Shown piece by piece: positions 17,608-27,864 of a stretch of 64,000 bases of DNA. Made by a program: the position numbers and the translations under genes. The DNA is from Mucilaginibacter ginsenosidivorans (lineage in GTDB: Bacteria; Bacteroidota; Bacteroidia; Sphingobacteriales; Sphingobacteriaceae), in NCBI RefSeq assembly GCF_007971025.1, contig NZ_CP042436.1, positions 682,001 through 746,000 of the forward strand, written 5' to 3'. Position 1 is the first letter of the stretch; each line of letters opens with the position of its first letter. Below the pieces are notes generated by a model that saw nothing but the letters and a program-made list of their open reading frames with translations, was not told the DNA's origin and did no database searches.

Positions 17608-17810
17608 AATTTATTTGCTTTAAAGGGTCCGCCGCAGAGGATAACCGTGCAGCGATAGTGTTAGGTGACCAAATGGTTATATAAATATACGTGATTATTT
17701 AGAGTAAATTACAATATCCATAAAAGTGAATTTCAGCAGGGTTTGTTTTTATTAACTACCTGTTTTTGCGGCGAAAGGTTGCCGGTTTAAATGTACAGCA
17801 GCTTTTTTGC

Positions 17811-17818
17811 TATATTTG
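17811..17818 (+). promoter_or_regulatory. -7 element for mfd
   Basis: TATATTTG, perfect TAnnTTTG, ends 7 nt before the TTG start at 17826. Transcription would begin at or within a few bases of the start codon. Confidence 0.6.
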
Positions 17819-17825
17819 CGGCGGT

Positions 17826-20800
17826 TTGAATATCCGTGATATCTTAGAGCGTTACAAGGCTGATGAACGGGTAACGGCTTTGGCGCAGGCGCTGAACGCC
17901 GGAAAAGATCCCAGGGTTCAGTTACGTGGTTTGGTCGGGTCGGGCGATGCGGCGGTGGCGGTAGCTTTGTATTTTTTGCAGCACCCGCATATGGTATTCG
18001 TGCTTCCCGACAGGGAAGAGGCCTCTTATTTCCAGGCCGACCTGGAAAACCTGACGGGCAAAGAAGTGCTGATCTTCCCCTCATCGTATCGCAAAGCATT
18101 TGAATTTACCCAGCCCGACAGCAGCAATGTTTTGGCGCGTGCCGAGGTTTTGAACGAACTGAACCACTCATCAGAGTTTGGTAAACTCATTGTTACCTAT
18201 CCCGAGGCCCTGGCAGAAAAGGTGATAGACCGCGCCTCGCTTGAAAAGAATACCCTCGAAATTGCTATTAATAACAAACTGAGTATCGATTTTATCAACG
18301 AGTTCCTGGTCGATTATGATTTTGAGCGTGTTGAATTTGTGTACGAGCCGGGGCAGTTCTCTATCCGGGGTGGTATTGTCGATATCTTTTCCTTCTCGCA
18401 CGATCTGCCTTACCGCGTCGAGTTTTTTGGCGACCTGATAGAATCCATCCGGACATTCGAGATAGAGAGCCAGCTCTCAGTCGAACAGGTAAAAAGCATT
18501 ACTATCGTTCCCAATGTGCAGTCGAAGTTTTTGACGGAGAATAACATTTCCCTGTTAGAATATGTTGAGCCGGGCACCCAGCTTTGGATAAAAGATGTTC
18601 AGTTTACCCTGGATATTATTAAAAGCGGCTATAAAAAGGCCGTTGAACTATGGAAGGCTTTATCGGCGGATGAAAAGCAAAAGAACCCGGATTGGATAGA
18701 CCCCAAATTTGGTTTTACCGACGAAAAACTAATAGCCGACCAGCTGCACGATTTTCCTGTAGTTGAATTTGGTAAACAGTTCTTTTACCAGGATAGCAAA
18801 AGCGTTGATTTCGATATGCGGCCCCAGCCATCGTTCAATAAAGATTTTACGCTGCTTATCCATAACTTTAAAAACAACGAAGCCGATAAGATCGAAAACT
18901 TTATCGTTACCGATTCGGCCCGGCAGGTTGAACGGCTTTATGCCATTTTAGACGACCTGGACAAAACCGTAAAGTTTACCCCGGTAAGTATCGCGCTGCG
19001 CGAAGGATTTGTGGACCGTGAGCAAAAGATCGCCTGCTATACCGATCACCAGATATTCGACCGCTACTATAAATACAAGCTACGCAAAGGTTATCAGCGC
19101 TCGCAGGCCATTACATTGAAAGAGCTGCGCGAATTGAAACCCGGTGACTATGTTACCCATATCGATCATGGTATCGGTAAATATGCCGGGCTGGAGAAAG
19201 TGGAAGTGAATGGCAAAATGCAGGAGATGATCCGCCTGATCTATGCCGACAACGATTTGTTATACGTAAACATCAATTCGCTTAACCGCATATCCAAATA
19301 CAGCGGCAAAGAGGGTACCGTTCCCAAAATGAACAAGCTGGGTACCGACACCTGGGAGCGCCTGAAGAAAACCACAAAAAAAAAAGTTAAAGACATAGCC
19401 CGCGACCTGATCAAGCTTTACGCTTTGCGCAAGGCCAAGGAGGGCAACGCATTTAGCCCCGATAGTTATTTGCAAACTGAACTGGAGGCGTCGTTTATTT
19501 ACGAGGATACCCCGGACCAGGAAAAAGCTACGGCCGATTTTAAGCGCGATATGGAATCGCCGCACCCGATGGATCGCCTTATTTGCGGCGACGTTGGTTT
19601 TGGGAAGACCGAAGTTGCTGTGAGGGCGGCTTTTAAAGCTGTTGCCGACAGCAAGCAGGTGGCTATCCTGGTACCAACCACTATCCTGGCGGCGCAGCAT
19701 TATAAAACATTTTCCGACCGCCTTAAGGGTTTCCCTGTTAATATTGATTATGTGAACCGCTTCAAATCCAGTCGGCAGATCAAGGACACCCTTGAGAAAC
19801 TGAAGGATGGCAAAGTAGATATCATCATCGGCACGCACCGGCTGGTGAGCAAGGACGTTAAGTTTAAGGACCTTGGCCTGATGATCATAGACGAAGAACA
19901 GAAATTCGGCGTGACCACCAAAGAGAAATTGAAGGCCATGCGGGCCAATGTGGATACGCTGACACTCACAGCTACGCCCATCCCGCGCACATTGCATTTC
20001 TCACTGATGGGCGCGCGCGATCTTTCCATCATATCCACTCCACCGCCTAACCGGCAGCCCGTAGTTACCGAGCTCCATGTATTTAACGATACGCTGATCA
20101 AAGAATCCATCGAACACGAAATAGAGCGCAACGGGCAGGTTTTCTTTATCCATAACCGTGTTGCCGACCTGATGCAGCTTGGCGGGCTTATCCATAAGCT
20201 GGTGCCGAAGGCTCGGGTGGGCATTGCGCACGGCCAACTGGAAGGCGATGAACTGGAAGACGTAATGCTCAAATTCGTTAACGGCGAATATGACGTGCTG
20301 GTGGCTACTACCATTATCGAAGCGGGTTTGGATATACCCAACGCAAATACCATCATCATCAACCATGCCCACATGTTCGGGCTCAGCGACCTGCACCAGA
20401 TGCGCGGCCGCGTGGGCCGGAGCAACAAGAAAGCTTATTGTTACTTGTTAAGTCCGCCTTTATCAACCCTTACTTCAGAGGCCCGGAAACGGCTGAGCGC
20501 CATAGAAGAATTCTCTGACCTGGGCAGTGGCTTTAACGTTGCCATGCGCGACCTGGACATCCGCGGCAGCGGTAACCTGCTGGGCGCCGAACAGAGCGGC
20601 TTTATTGCCGAGATAGGTTTTGAGATGTACCATAAGATCCTCGACGAAGCCATACAGGAGCTGAAAGAAGACGAGTTCAAGGGTTTGTTCACAGATGATA
20701 AACCCCGCCCTTATATATCTTTCACCCAGATCGATACGGATATGGAACTCCTTATCCCGGACGAGTATGTGACCAATATCGGTGAGCGCTATAACCTGTA

Positions 20801-21179
20801 TACCGAGCTGTCCAAACTGGAAAACGAAGTCGAGCTGCAGGCATTTGAACAACAACTTCATGACCGCTTCGGGCCGGTGCCGCCCCAGGTGCGCGACATG
20901 CTAAATACAATGCGCCTGCAATGGCTGGGCCGTGCTATTGGTTTTGAAAAGATATCATTGAAAAAGAATGTCCTGCGTGGTTATTTTATAGCCAGCCAGC
21001 AATCGCCATACTTTGAAACGGATATGTTCAGGCAGGTGTTGTCATTTGTTCAATCTAACCCCCGCCGAACCAATTTAAAGGAGGTTAAAAGTACCCTGCG
21101 CATCAGCGTTGAGAACGTAAACTCCATTGACGACGCCGTGGAACTATTGACTGATATAGCCGAACCCGTTGCAATTTGA
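17826..21179 (+). CDS. mfd: transcription-repair coupling factor Mfd
   Basis: 1117-aa DNA translocase that removes stalled RNA polymerase and recruits UvrA. Order: UvrB-like domain 1 region (residues 1-300), the RNA-polymerase-interacting CarD-like domain (LKPGDYVTHIDHGIGKYAGL, about 436), the helicase core with Walker A GDVGFGKTE (about 588), DEEQKFG (about 688), TATPIPRTLHF, MRGRVGRSNKKAYCY, and the C-terminal TRCF domain. The frame runs open back to an ATG at 17766, but the promoter lies at 17811-17818, so the start is the TTG at 17826 (LNIRDILERYKADERV), matching the family's usual N-terminus. Confidence 0.96.
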   Translation: MNIRDILERYKADERVTALAQALNAGKDPRVQLRGLVGSGDAAVAVALYFLQHPHMVFVLPDREEASYFQADLENLTGKEVLIFPSSYRKAFEFTQPDSSNVLARAEVLNELNHSSEFGKLIVTYPEALAEKVIDRASLEKNTLEIAINNKLSIDFINEFLVDYDFERVEFVYEPGQFSIRGGIVDIFSFSHDLPYRVEFFGDLIESIRTFEIESQLSVEQVKSITIVPNVQSKFLTENNISLLEYVEPGTQLWIKDVQFTLDIIKSGYKKAVELWKALSADEKQKNPDWIDPKFGFTDEKLIADQLHDFPVVEFGKQFFYQDSKSVDFDMRPQPSFNKDFTLLIHNFKNNEADKIENFIVTDSARQVERLYAILDDLDKTVKFTPVSIALREGFVDREQKIACYTDHQIFDRYYKYKLRKGYQRSQAITLKELRELKPGDYVTHIDHGIGKYAGLEKVEVNGKMQEMIRLIYADNDLLYVNINSLNRISKYSGKEGTVPKMNKLGTDTWERLKKTTKKKVKDIARDLIKLYALRKAKEGNAFSPDSYLQTELEASFIYEDTPDQEKATADFKRDMESPHPMDRLICGDVGFGKTEVAVRAAFKAVADSKQVAILVPTTILAAQHYKTFSDRLKGFPVNIDYVNRFKSSRQIKDTLEKLKDGKVDIIIGTHRLVSKDVKFKDLGLMIIDEEQKFGVTTKEKLKAMRANVDTLTLTATPIPRTLHFSLMGARDLSIISTPPPNRQPVVTELHVFNDTLIKESIEHEIERNGQVFFIHNRVADLMQLGGLIHKLVPKARVGIAHGQLEGDELEDVMLKFVNGEYDVLVATTIIEAGLDIPNANTIIINHAHMFGLSDLHQMRGRVGRSNKKAYCYLLSPPLSTLTSEARKRLSAIEEFSDLGSGFNVAMRDLDIRGSGNLLGAEQSGFIAEIGFEMYHKILDEAIQELKEDEFKGLFTDDKPRPYISFTQIDTDMELLIPDEYVTNIGERYNLYTELSKLENEVELQAFEQQLHDRFGPVPPQVRDMLNTMRLQWLGRAIGFEKISLKKNVLRGYFIASQQSPYFETDMFRQVLSFVQSNPRRTNLKEVKSTLRISVENVNSIDDAVELLTDIAEPVAI

Positions 21180-21371
21180 GTTTATTAAGGGCGTTCTTGT
21201 TCTCGCCGGCAGTAATACTGCTTTAAAAAACAACACGATGTCTTAAACTGTCTCTTTCGTGCAAAAAACAGGCGCAAACTTGCCTGAAGTTGCTCCTTTT
21301 CGGCCTCAAGTTGACGCTTTTTCGTCCCTAAATAACCTGTTTTAACCAAAATCGGACAACCGGCGACTACC

Positions 21372-21410
21372 AAAAATCCCTGCCCCATTCTTACGAACAG
21401 AGGCAGGGAT
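21372..21410 (-). terminator. terminator for the 748-aa protein gene
   Basis: ATCCCTGCC (21376-21384) and GGCAGGGAT (21402-21410) form a perfect 9-bp stem; on the minus strand it runs into TTTTTGG. It lies 18 nt past the stop at 21428 and may also stop mfd read-through. Confidence 0.8.
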
Positions 21411-21427
21411 CGATCTTTTATCAACGC

Positions 21428-23674
21428 CTAAGAATTAGGCGCAATTGCTATAGCTGCTACATAACCTGCATCAAACCCAAGCAGGGTAGTGCTGCCATTG
21501 GTTTGCGTTGCCGTAACAGTTAAATTCTCCGAGAAAGCGGCCATGGTACAAGTACCAAGCATATCGCTCACCGGTATGGTTTTATGGTATTGGTCCATGT
21601 GCGAAACCGGGTGAACGGGATTAGCGGGCAGCGGTGGTGTAGGTACAGGAATATCCACCAGGCTAATGTCATAACCGTTATTTCCCGCGGTTACCATAGC
21701 AGGCGGGATAACGTTGTTCGCATTTGCCGAAGTTCCGGACGATGCCGCAAACCCCAGGGTGCCGCTGTTGCCCTTGTAAACATTGAAGCTGTACACGGCA
21801 AAATTATGCGGATGCCCGGCCTGGAAATACAGGTCGACGTTATCGGTATTCTTGTCGTCATAATAGCCGGTACCACATTCGGTATCGGTGGTCCGTCCGT
21901 CAACCAGTGCATCCGAAATGCCCGCATAGCAATAATCATTGTCAACACGCATCAGGAATTTAAACCCGATAGTTTTGCCAATGATATTTTTGATCACGTA
22001 GTTTTCGGGAAGGCCATCCGCATCTATCGTATTAAGGCCAGGCGGCACGGGCGTGGGGTCTGTACCTAAGCGGTTAACCTTGAACGGGTTGACGTTCAGC
22101 GGCACCACGTTGCCGTTGTTATCCAGCAGTTCCAGGGTAAACTCATAAAGTCCCGGGTTCCAGCCGTTGGTACTGATATTAACCGAAGCAGTATCCGCGT
22201 TCCAGAATGCGCCGGGAACTCCTGAGTCCACAGCTGCGTCCATGTGTGGTACTTTATACATCACACGGCTGGATGGGTCAAGGAATGGTCCCAGAGTAAC
22301 GCTCCCGGGCAGGTTCTCCCAGTCGGTAGGCGACACCTGTATCCAGTGATTGTACGATTTGGACAGGTCGCCGCCTATGATATGCCTGGTGTCCGAAACA
22401 GCGGTAAGATAGGCATTCATCTTCTGCTGGTAGCTCCACCGGTAATGGGTAACACCCATGGCATTCAGTCCATCGCCAAACTGCACCACAAAAGGGAAGG
22501 TTTTGGCAAAGGGACTTATATTTCCATACCCGCCATAAGCTGTCAAGCCAACTGCGTTATCAAGGTGACCACTTGGCACCGAAGATTGCTGTATACTGCG
22601 GATGCTCGTTCCGTAATTTACGTTTTCTATCCATACATGATCGTCGTCGATACTATCGCCATGACAGGTACAAGGCAAAATATCAGGATTGGTAACCGAA
22701 ATATTGATCTCGGTGCCACAGGCGTAGTTCCAGTATGTATGGCAGGATATCCATGGGCGGTAGACCGTAACCCAACAGCCGTTTATCAACACTTCAACCC
22801 AAACGTATACATTGGGATGGTTGTTAAGGAAGTAAAGCATGTTGTAATCGAAGCGGCCGTTACAGTCGGTGGTTACTGTGGCTATTTCCTCGCAATCATA
22901 AAACCAGGGCCAGAACCAGGGCCACCAGCAGAGGTAAGGATGGTAAAGTCCGAAATTTTTAACGATCGATGTGCGGAACGATTCAATAGAGCCGGTCAAC
23001 ACTGCGTTCTGCACATGTACCGGAAGTTCAGGGCGGGCGGGCAGGTCTATTTTCAGTTCCCTCGCCTGTGTCAAAGGTGCGGCCACCTGTGCGAGCCTGC
23101 TGACGTTGATGTTCCGCTCCGGACCAGGGTCGGGAATGGGTATGGGAAACTTGATAACCTCCTGCAGCCTGTGCCTCAGGTCGTTCAAAACAGCATCAGG
23201 TATGCGGTTAATGATAAACCAGATACGCTCCACATCGCAAATATGCACCTTGGCATCGCAAAGAGGCAAAACTTCGGGCGCGCCGTTTACCTGGAACGTT
23301 TTGGTAACTATGCCGGTAATATTGCACCATCCAAAAGGAAGCGGGAACGGGAAAGGAGGAAAAAAAGGTATTTGGAAAATATTATTGGGCGGCAGCCGGA
23401 ACGAAGGTTGCCAGGCGCCCATATTGATCAGTCTTTTTTCGTTGATCGTTATTTCCCTGGTTTCCGCCGGCAGCTCGGGCGCTATGTACACTTTGGCGTT
23501 TGCCTTAATATTCTGCGAACTTGTTTTCAGCTTAACCTCGCCGCCTTTCAGCGATGCGGATTCAATTACTTCCCCCTCATTGTTTACAAGGTAAAGTCTT
23601 AAATTTTCAGCTGTTTTTTCCGAGCCTTTGGGTATCCTGATAATTACGGGGCTCTTTTCTTCTCTCTTGGCCAT
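21428..23674 (-). CDS. 748-aa protein of unknown function with beta-rich domains
   Basis: I cannot assign a characterised family. No signal peptide is present (MAKREEKSPVIIRIPKGSEK). Visible parts: an N-terminal beta-rich region (1-90); a phenylalanine/proline-rich strip (about 97-118); a transthyretin/carboxypeptidase-regulatory-like domain (CNITGIVTKTFQVNG, then CDAKVHICDVERIWFIINR); an aromatic stretch PYLCWWPWFWPWFYDCEEI; a second beta unit TTDCNGRFDYNMLYFL ending CHTYWNYACGTEI; and a long C-terminal beta region with NxNP/DxG motifs. Many paired cysteines. ATG 23674 is preferred over an upstream one at 23722. It is monocistronic with its own terminator. It could be an extracellular or particle-associated structural protein; no evidence decides. 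Confidence 0.8.
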   Translation of the reverse strand: MAKREEKSPVIIRIPKGSEKTAENLRLYLVNNEGEVIESASLKGGEVKLKTSSQNIKANAKVYIAPELPAETREITINEKRLINMGAWQPSFRLPPNNIFQIPFFPPFPFPLPFGWCNITGIVTKTFQVNGAPEVLPLCDAKVHICDVERIWFIINRIPDAVLNDLRHRLQEVIKFPIPIPDPGPERNINVSRLAQVAAPLTQARELKIDLPARPELPVHVQNAVLTGSIESFRTSIVKNFGLYHPYLCWWPWFWPWFYDCEEIATVTTDCNGRFDYNMLYFLNNHPNVYVWVEVLINGCWVTVYRPWISCHTYWNYACGTEINISVTNPDILPCTCHGDSIDDDHVWIENVNYGTSIRSIQQSSVPSGHLDNAVGLTAYGGYGNISPFAKTFPFVVQFGDGLNAMGVTHYRWSYQQKMNAYLTAVSDTRHIIGGDLSKSYNHWIQVSPTDWENLPGSVTLGPFLDPSSRVMYKVPHMDAAVDSGVPGAFWNADTASVNISTNGWNPGLYEFTLELLDNNGNVVPLNVNPFKVNRLGTDPTPVPPGLNTIDADGLPENYVIKNIIGKTIGFKFLMRVDNDYCYAGISDALVDGRTTDTECGTGYYDDKNTDNVDLYFQAGHPHNFAVYSFNVYKGNSGTLGFAASSGTSANANNVIPPAMVTAGNNGYDISLVDIPVPTPPLPANPVHPVSHMDQYHKTIPVSDMLGTCTMAAFSENLTVTATQTNGSTTLLGFDAGYVAAIAIAPNS

Positions 23675-24060
23675 AACGAATTGATTTAATTTTACGCCTA
23701 CTCTGTTTACCCTTTTCGGCAACCTGGTCGCTTACTCTTTTTTTAAGGATTTTCTGCTTTTTCCTTTAGTACAAAAAGTGACAGGTTTATTATGATGTAA
23801 AATTTCGGATATAAAATGGCTTTAATGACGTGGCTTTTACGCGTATTGCAGCGTAATTCTACGGGATAGCGTAGGGTGTATTAACGCGCTCAATTTCAGG
23901 TAATTGATAGATGTTTAGCCATCTAATTGTCCGCGTTTGCACTACGGTTACGAATAACAAGAATAATCAGGAAGGCAGTTAATGATTAACATTATGATGG
24001 TCGCGCCTTAAAGTGAATGAACCGATTAATAGTGCAGATTTTGAAGCCTTCACTTGCTTT
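23675..24060 (-). other. 386-nt intergenic region
   Basis: Lies upstream of the 748-aa gene and downstream of the glycerate kinase gene, both on the minus strand. It should hold the promoter of the former, but I see no TAnnTTTG match there. There is a small CTACG/CGTAG hairpin near 23867 and no convincing reading frame. Confidence 0.5.
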
Positions 24061-25197
24061 TCAGATGATTTTTGAAGCGATCGAATTGCCGACTGAGATT
24101 GCCGACCTAATGAGGTTTCCCCTTGTATTTTTTATTGCTTCCGCAATGTCGAAGCCCTCTTCGTTGATGCATATTAGTTCATCAAAATAACGCTTTAATT
24201 CTTCATCTCCTTCCGCCGATACATTGCCCGCCAACGCGACAACAGGCAAGTTCAATGCTTTAGCCTTCACTGCCACACCATATGGGCCCTTGCCCTGTAA
24301 GGTCTGCCTGTCGATGCTGCCTTCGCCGGTGATCACCAGGTCGCTGCGCTTTAAAGCTTCATCAAAGCCTATTAGTTCCAGGAAATATTCGATGCCGTTT
24401 ACCAGCTTCGCATTCAGCCAGGTATACAATCCGGCCGTAGCCCCGCCCGCTACTCCGCCATGTTTGATCGCAACCATGTCGGTCCCTGTTTGCGTTTTGG
24501 AGATCGCCGCAAAATTCGCCAGGAAAGAATCCAGTAATTCAACTTCACCCGGTGTTGCCCCTTTCTGCGGGCCGAATACTGCCGCCGCACCCTGTGTGCC
24601 GAGTAACGTATTATCCACATCACACAATATCACTACTTCGCAATTTAATATGCGGTCATCAATACCGGAAGCATCTATCCTGGCCATTTTTGCCAATTCC
24701 TTCGGCCTGGCTATTAATTCCCTGCCCGCATCATCCAAAAACTTTATTCCCAGCGCGCTCAATATCCCGCAGCCGCCGTCTACCGTCGCCGAGCCGCCCA
24801 TCGCGATAATTATCCTTTTTACCGTTTTATCCAGCGCCGCTTTGATCAGCTCACCGGTCCCGTAAGAAGAGGCCCACATGGGGTCAAGCTGCTCCTTCTT
24901 TAACAACCTCAAACCCGAGGCATCCGCCATTTCGATCACTGCCGCTTTTCCATCGCCGATCAAACCGAAAGATGAGGCTATCTCCCTCCCAAGCGGATCG
25001 CGAACGCTTTGCTTTACCGTTTTACCCTTGCATCTTTCAACAATAAGACCGCCCGTACCGTCGCCGCCGTCGGCTATGGGAAAGCATTCGGTTGTACAGT
25101 CCAGCCTGCTTTGCTTTAAGCCTTCTTCTATAGCCAAAGCCACTTGCGCGGCATCAAGGCTATTTTTAAACGCATTTGGAGCTATAAGGATATGCAT
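24061..25197 (-). CDS. glycerate 2-kinase (GlxK/GarK family)
   Basis: 378 aa, type-I glycerate kinase fold (PF02595), which phosphorylates D-glycerate to 2-phosphoglycerate with ATP. Signatures: MHILIAPNAFKNSLDAAQVA at the start, PIADGGDGTGG (about 42), GSATVDGGCGILSALG (about 135), VITGEGSIDRQTLQGKGPYG near residue 290 and PVVALAGNVS. Length is normal. It starts right after the GntP-type permease stop, so the two form an operon for uptake and phosphorylation of a sugar acid. Confidence 0.95.
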   Translation of the reverse strand: MHILIAPNAFKNSLDAAQVALAIEEGLKQSRLDCTTECFPIADGGDGTGGLIVERCKGKTVKQSVRDPLGREIASSFGLIGDGKAAVIEMADASGLRLLKKEQLDPMWASSYGTGELIKAALDKTVKRIIIAMGGSATVDGGCGILSALGIKFLDDAGRELIARPKELAKMARIDASGIDDRILNCEVVILCDVDNTLLGTQGAAAVFGPQKGATPGEVELLDSFLANFAAISKTQTGTDMVAIKHGGVAGGATAGLYTWLNAKLVNGIEYFLELIGFDEALKRSDLVITGEGSIDRQTLQGKGPYGVAVKAKALNLPVVALAGNVSAEGDEELKRYFDELICINEEGFDIAEAIKNTRGNLIRSAISVGNSIASKII

Positions 25198-25198
25198 T

Positions 25199-26524
25199 TT
25201 ATAATATCTTCGATAATAAATAAACCATCGCCAGGGTCGTCAGCCCCATCAGCAGGCTGGCAACGGAATAAACACGCAGCATGGCCTTCATACCGAGACC
25301 CGAGAATTTGGCTATCACCCAAAAGTAAGCATCATTGGCATGCGATATCATCATCGATCCTGCACCCATCGCCAGCACACATAACAGTTTCCCGGTTTCG
25401 TTATCCAAACCCAGTGCGGGTAACAATGGCAGCACCAGCGACGAGGCTGTAATGATTGCCACGGTTGACGAGCCCTGTGCCGTTTTCAAAACCGAGGTAA
25501 GCAGGAACGGGAAAAAGATACCCATGCTCCCCAGCGCCACCGACTGCCCGAAATGTTCGCCTATCTTCGTAGCGGCGAGTATTGCACCAAAGGCGCCGCC
25601 CATACCGATGATCATCAATATCCCGCCTGCCTTTTCCACAGAGTTATGCAGCAATGTGTGAAGTTCGGCCTTTGTCCATTTCCGCTTGCAATTAAACGCC
25701 AGCAGCACCCCCACCAACAGGGCTATCGACGGGTCGCCTAATGCATTTGCCAAACTCAGCCATCCGCTTGTTTTATTGCCCGCTATCATAAACGACTTCA
25801 GGGCTATCAATATGATCGGCACGAAAACCGGCAGGCAAGCTTTCAGCAACGATGGCAGTGCATCCACATCAGTTGCTTCATCCATTTCGTCGTCTTCAAC
25901 CTCAATTGATCCTTTTCCGGCGTATCGCGCCCACAAATTGCCGACGACCATTGCCGGCAAGGCTACTAAAACGCCCACCAGTATGAGCCTGCCAAAATCG
26001 ACCCCGATAGCGGTAGCGGCAGCGGATGCCCCGGGGTGGGGCGGCACCAGGCAATGAATAGCATAAAGCCCGGTAGCCAGAGAAACCGACATGGTGGCCA
26101 CCGAAATACCGGTCCTTTTGGCCATCGATCTATTAAGGCCACTTAACACGATATAGCCCGAATCACAAAATATCGGCAGGCCGACCACAAAGCCCGTAAT
26201 ACTCATAGCCAGGGGTGCCAGTTGGTTACCAAGCAGTTTCAATAGTGCCGATGCCATCACCGTGGTGCTTCCTGTATATTCCAGCAACACGCCAAGCGTT
26301 GTACCCAGTGCGATAATTAATCCCAGCGACTTCATAATGTTGCCGAAGCCGGTCTTCATCACATCCACAGTTTGTGTCAGCGGAAATTGTATACCAGTGC
26401 CTACCAGCAAGCATGCCGCAAGCAGCGCAAAAAATGCCGGCACCCTTAATTTTGTCGTCATCAAAACGATGACAGCCACGCCGGCAGCAAGCAGGAAAAG
26501 CAAATAGGGTAACGAATGGGTCAT
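25199..26524 (-). CDS. GntP-family sugar-acid:H+ symporter
   Basis: 441-aa membrane permease with about 11-12 helices. GntP family features: TGFGNIMKSLGLIIALGTTLG, LVPPHPGASAAATAIGVDFG (the conserved PPHPG loop), GSSTVAIITASSLV and SHANDAYFWVIAKF near the C-terminus. Family substrates are gluconate, glycerate and related acids; the kinase next door favours glycerate. The ATG at 26524 gives a normal N-terminus; the longer frame to 26635 is not supported. Confidence 0.93.
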   Translation of the reverse strand: MTHSLPYLLFLLAAGVAVIVLMTTKLRVPAFFALLAACLLVGTGIQFPLTQTVDVMKTGFGNIMKSLGLIIALGTTLGVLLEYTGSTTVMASALLKLLGNQLAPLAMSITGFVVGLPIFCDSGYIVLSGLNRSMAKRTGISVATMSVSLATGLYAIHCLVPPHPGASAAATAIGVDFGRLILVGVLVALPAMVVGNLWARYAGKGSIEVEDDEMDEATDVDALPSLLKACLPVFVPIILIALKSFMIAGNKTSGWLSLANALGDPSIALLVGVLLAFNCKRKWTKAELHTLLHNSVEKAGGILMIIGMGGAFGAILAATKIGEHFGQSVALGSMGIFFPFLLTSVLKTAQGSSTVAIITASSLVLPLLPALGLDNETGKLLCVLAMGAGSMMISHANDAYFWVIAKFSGLGMKAMLRVYSVASLLMGLTTLAMVYLLSKIL

Positions 26525-26700
26525 CAGGTTGCCGGCAAAAAAAGCCGCTTTGGTCAGATGCAAAATACGAATAAGGCGCAAAAGAAATAAACCGGGTCCA
26601 AAGTTTCCGGCTTCGCTGAGAAATAATGCAGGCATGCTGCTTGCGAAAAACTTAACATTTGTTTATATTTATATAACCAATGTACCCCCTAACCCTGGTT

Positions 26701-27798
26701 ATGATGAGAAGCAAGGCGCTCATACTGATCCTTTTCGCTGTTATTCAAAATTCCTTTGTATATGCTTATCGAATCACCGATACGACTGATAAAAGACTGT
26801 ACGATCATGCCCGAAATACCCCCGCCGATGTTACCATGGACCTGGGGAAGCTGGTCGCGTATCTTGAACAGCCGGCCTCGGGCCAGCGGGAAATTGTGAA
26901 GGTATTCTCTTACTGGATCATGCTGAATATCAGCTACGACATTTCCGGATTTCTGCAGGATGTTTATAACACCGACGGTATAAACGGAACGTTGCGAACT
27001 AAAAAAGGGGTTTGCCAGGACTATTCCGAACTGTTCAAAGCCATGTGTGACGCAGCGGGTATCAAGTGTTATATCATCAGGGGTTATGCCAAGGCTTTCA
27101 ACTACCGGCCCGGCGAAGCCTTTAGCAAAGCCAACCATGCCTGGAACGTCGTATGGCTCGACAACCAGTACCGGCTAATGGACCTTACCTGGAGCAGCGG
27201 GTATTTACGTTACGAGGCCGGTGGCTTACATTACTATATGCAGCCTGATACCTCGCAGGTATTTATCTCGCCCGAGGCTTTTGTCGAAAAGCATTTACCT
27301 GCCGATCCGAAATGGCAGCTGCTCAGCCATCCTATTCCCATGAACGCGTTTATCCGATCCGACAGTTACAACTCCATGTTGCGCGACACGTTGAAATATT
27401 ATAATTATGCCGATAGCATAGCAACATTTGAAAAACTGGATAAAGATGCACAGGAGCTGAAAGAGGCCGACAATGCCTATAGCTTTTACCCGGCCATAGG
27501 CGACTACGCTTATCATTATTACAACCTGGCTGTTACCTGCTCCAATGCCGCTATAGATGAGTATAACGCTGCGGTGACGTCCTATAACAAGTCGATAGAC
27601 GATACCGGCTCGGCCGTGGCTTCTGGCAATTACAACAAAACTGTCGTATCAAATGCGCTTACCAACTACCAGAAAGCAATCAAATTATTGAGCCGGATTC
27701 ATAATTATTCCGACGACCAGATAAGTGCCTCCGCCCTGCTAAGCAAATGCATTATGGGGCTCGAAGCGACAACAGAACTGATGAAAACCTTAAGATGA
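26701..27798 (+). CDS. secreted transglutaminase-like (papain-fold) protein
   Basis: About 365 aa with a signal peptide (MRSKALILILFAVIQNSFVYA). The transglutaminase core has a full triad: Cys105 (KGVCQDYSELFKAMC), His146 (ANHAWNVVWL) and Asp161 (LMDLTWSSGY). The C-terminal half is helical with repeated DxYNxA pieces, TPR-like. Likely a periplasmic cysteine protease or isopeptidase of unknown substrate. Two adjacent ATGs (26701, 26704) can start it; an upstream ATG at 26680 spoils the signal peptide. Confidence 0.88.
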   Translation: MMRSKALILILFAVIQNSFVYAYRITDTTDKRLYDHARNTPADVTMDLGKLVAYLEQPASGQREIVKVFSYWIMLNISYDISGFLQDVYNTDGINGTLRTKKGVCQDYSELFKAMCDAAGIKCYIIRGYAKAFNYRPGEAFSKANHAWNVVWLDNQYRLMDLTWSSGYLRYEAGGLHYYMQPDTSQVFISPEAFVEKHLPADPKWQLLSHPIPMNAFIRSDSYNSMLRDTLKYYNYADSIATFEKLDKDAQELKEADNAYSFYPAIGDYAYHYYNLAVTCSNAAIDEYNAAVTSYNKSIDDTGSAVASGNYNKTVVSNALTNYQKAIKLLSRIHNYSDDQISASALLSKCIMGLEATTELMKTLR

Positions 27799-27864
27799 AT
27801 ATTGGTTGATTAAGTTGGATTGAGTTAAGTGGTTAATTTGGTTAGTGACCAGAGGATAAAAAAC

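Noticed and set aside
19260-20428. Two long minus-strand frames inside mfd
   Set aside because: Shadows of the helicase core, which is fully intact on the plus strand.
21185-21424. 79-aa open frame on the minus strand after mfd
   Set aside because: It contains the terminator hairpin at 21372-21410 of the neighbouring gene and has no family-like sequence.
22244-23602. 452-aa open frame on the plus strand
   Set aside because: It lies antisense within the 748-aa gene, has shadow-like composition (many His/Arg/Gly, no family motif), and the minus-strand frame has domain-like sequence plus a terminator.
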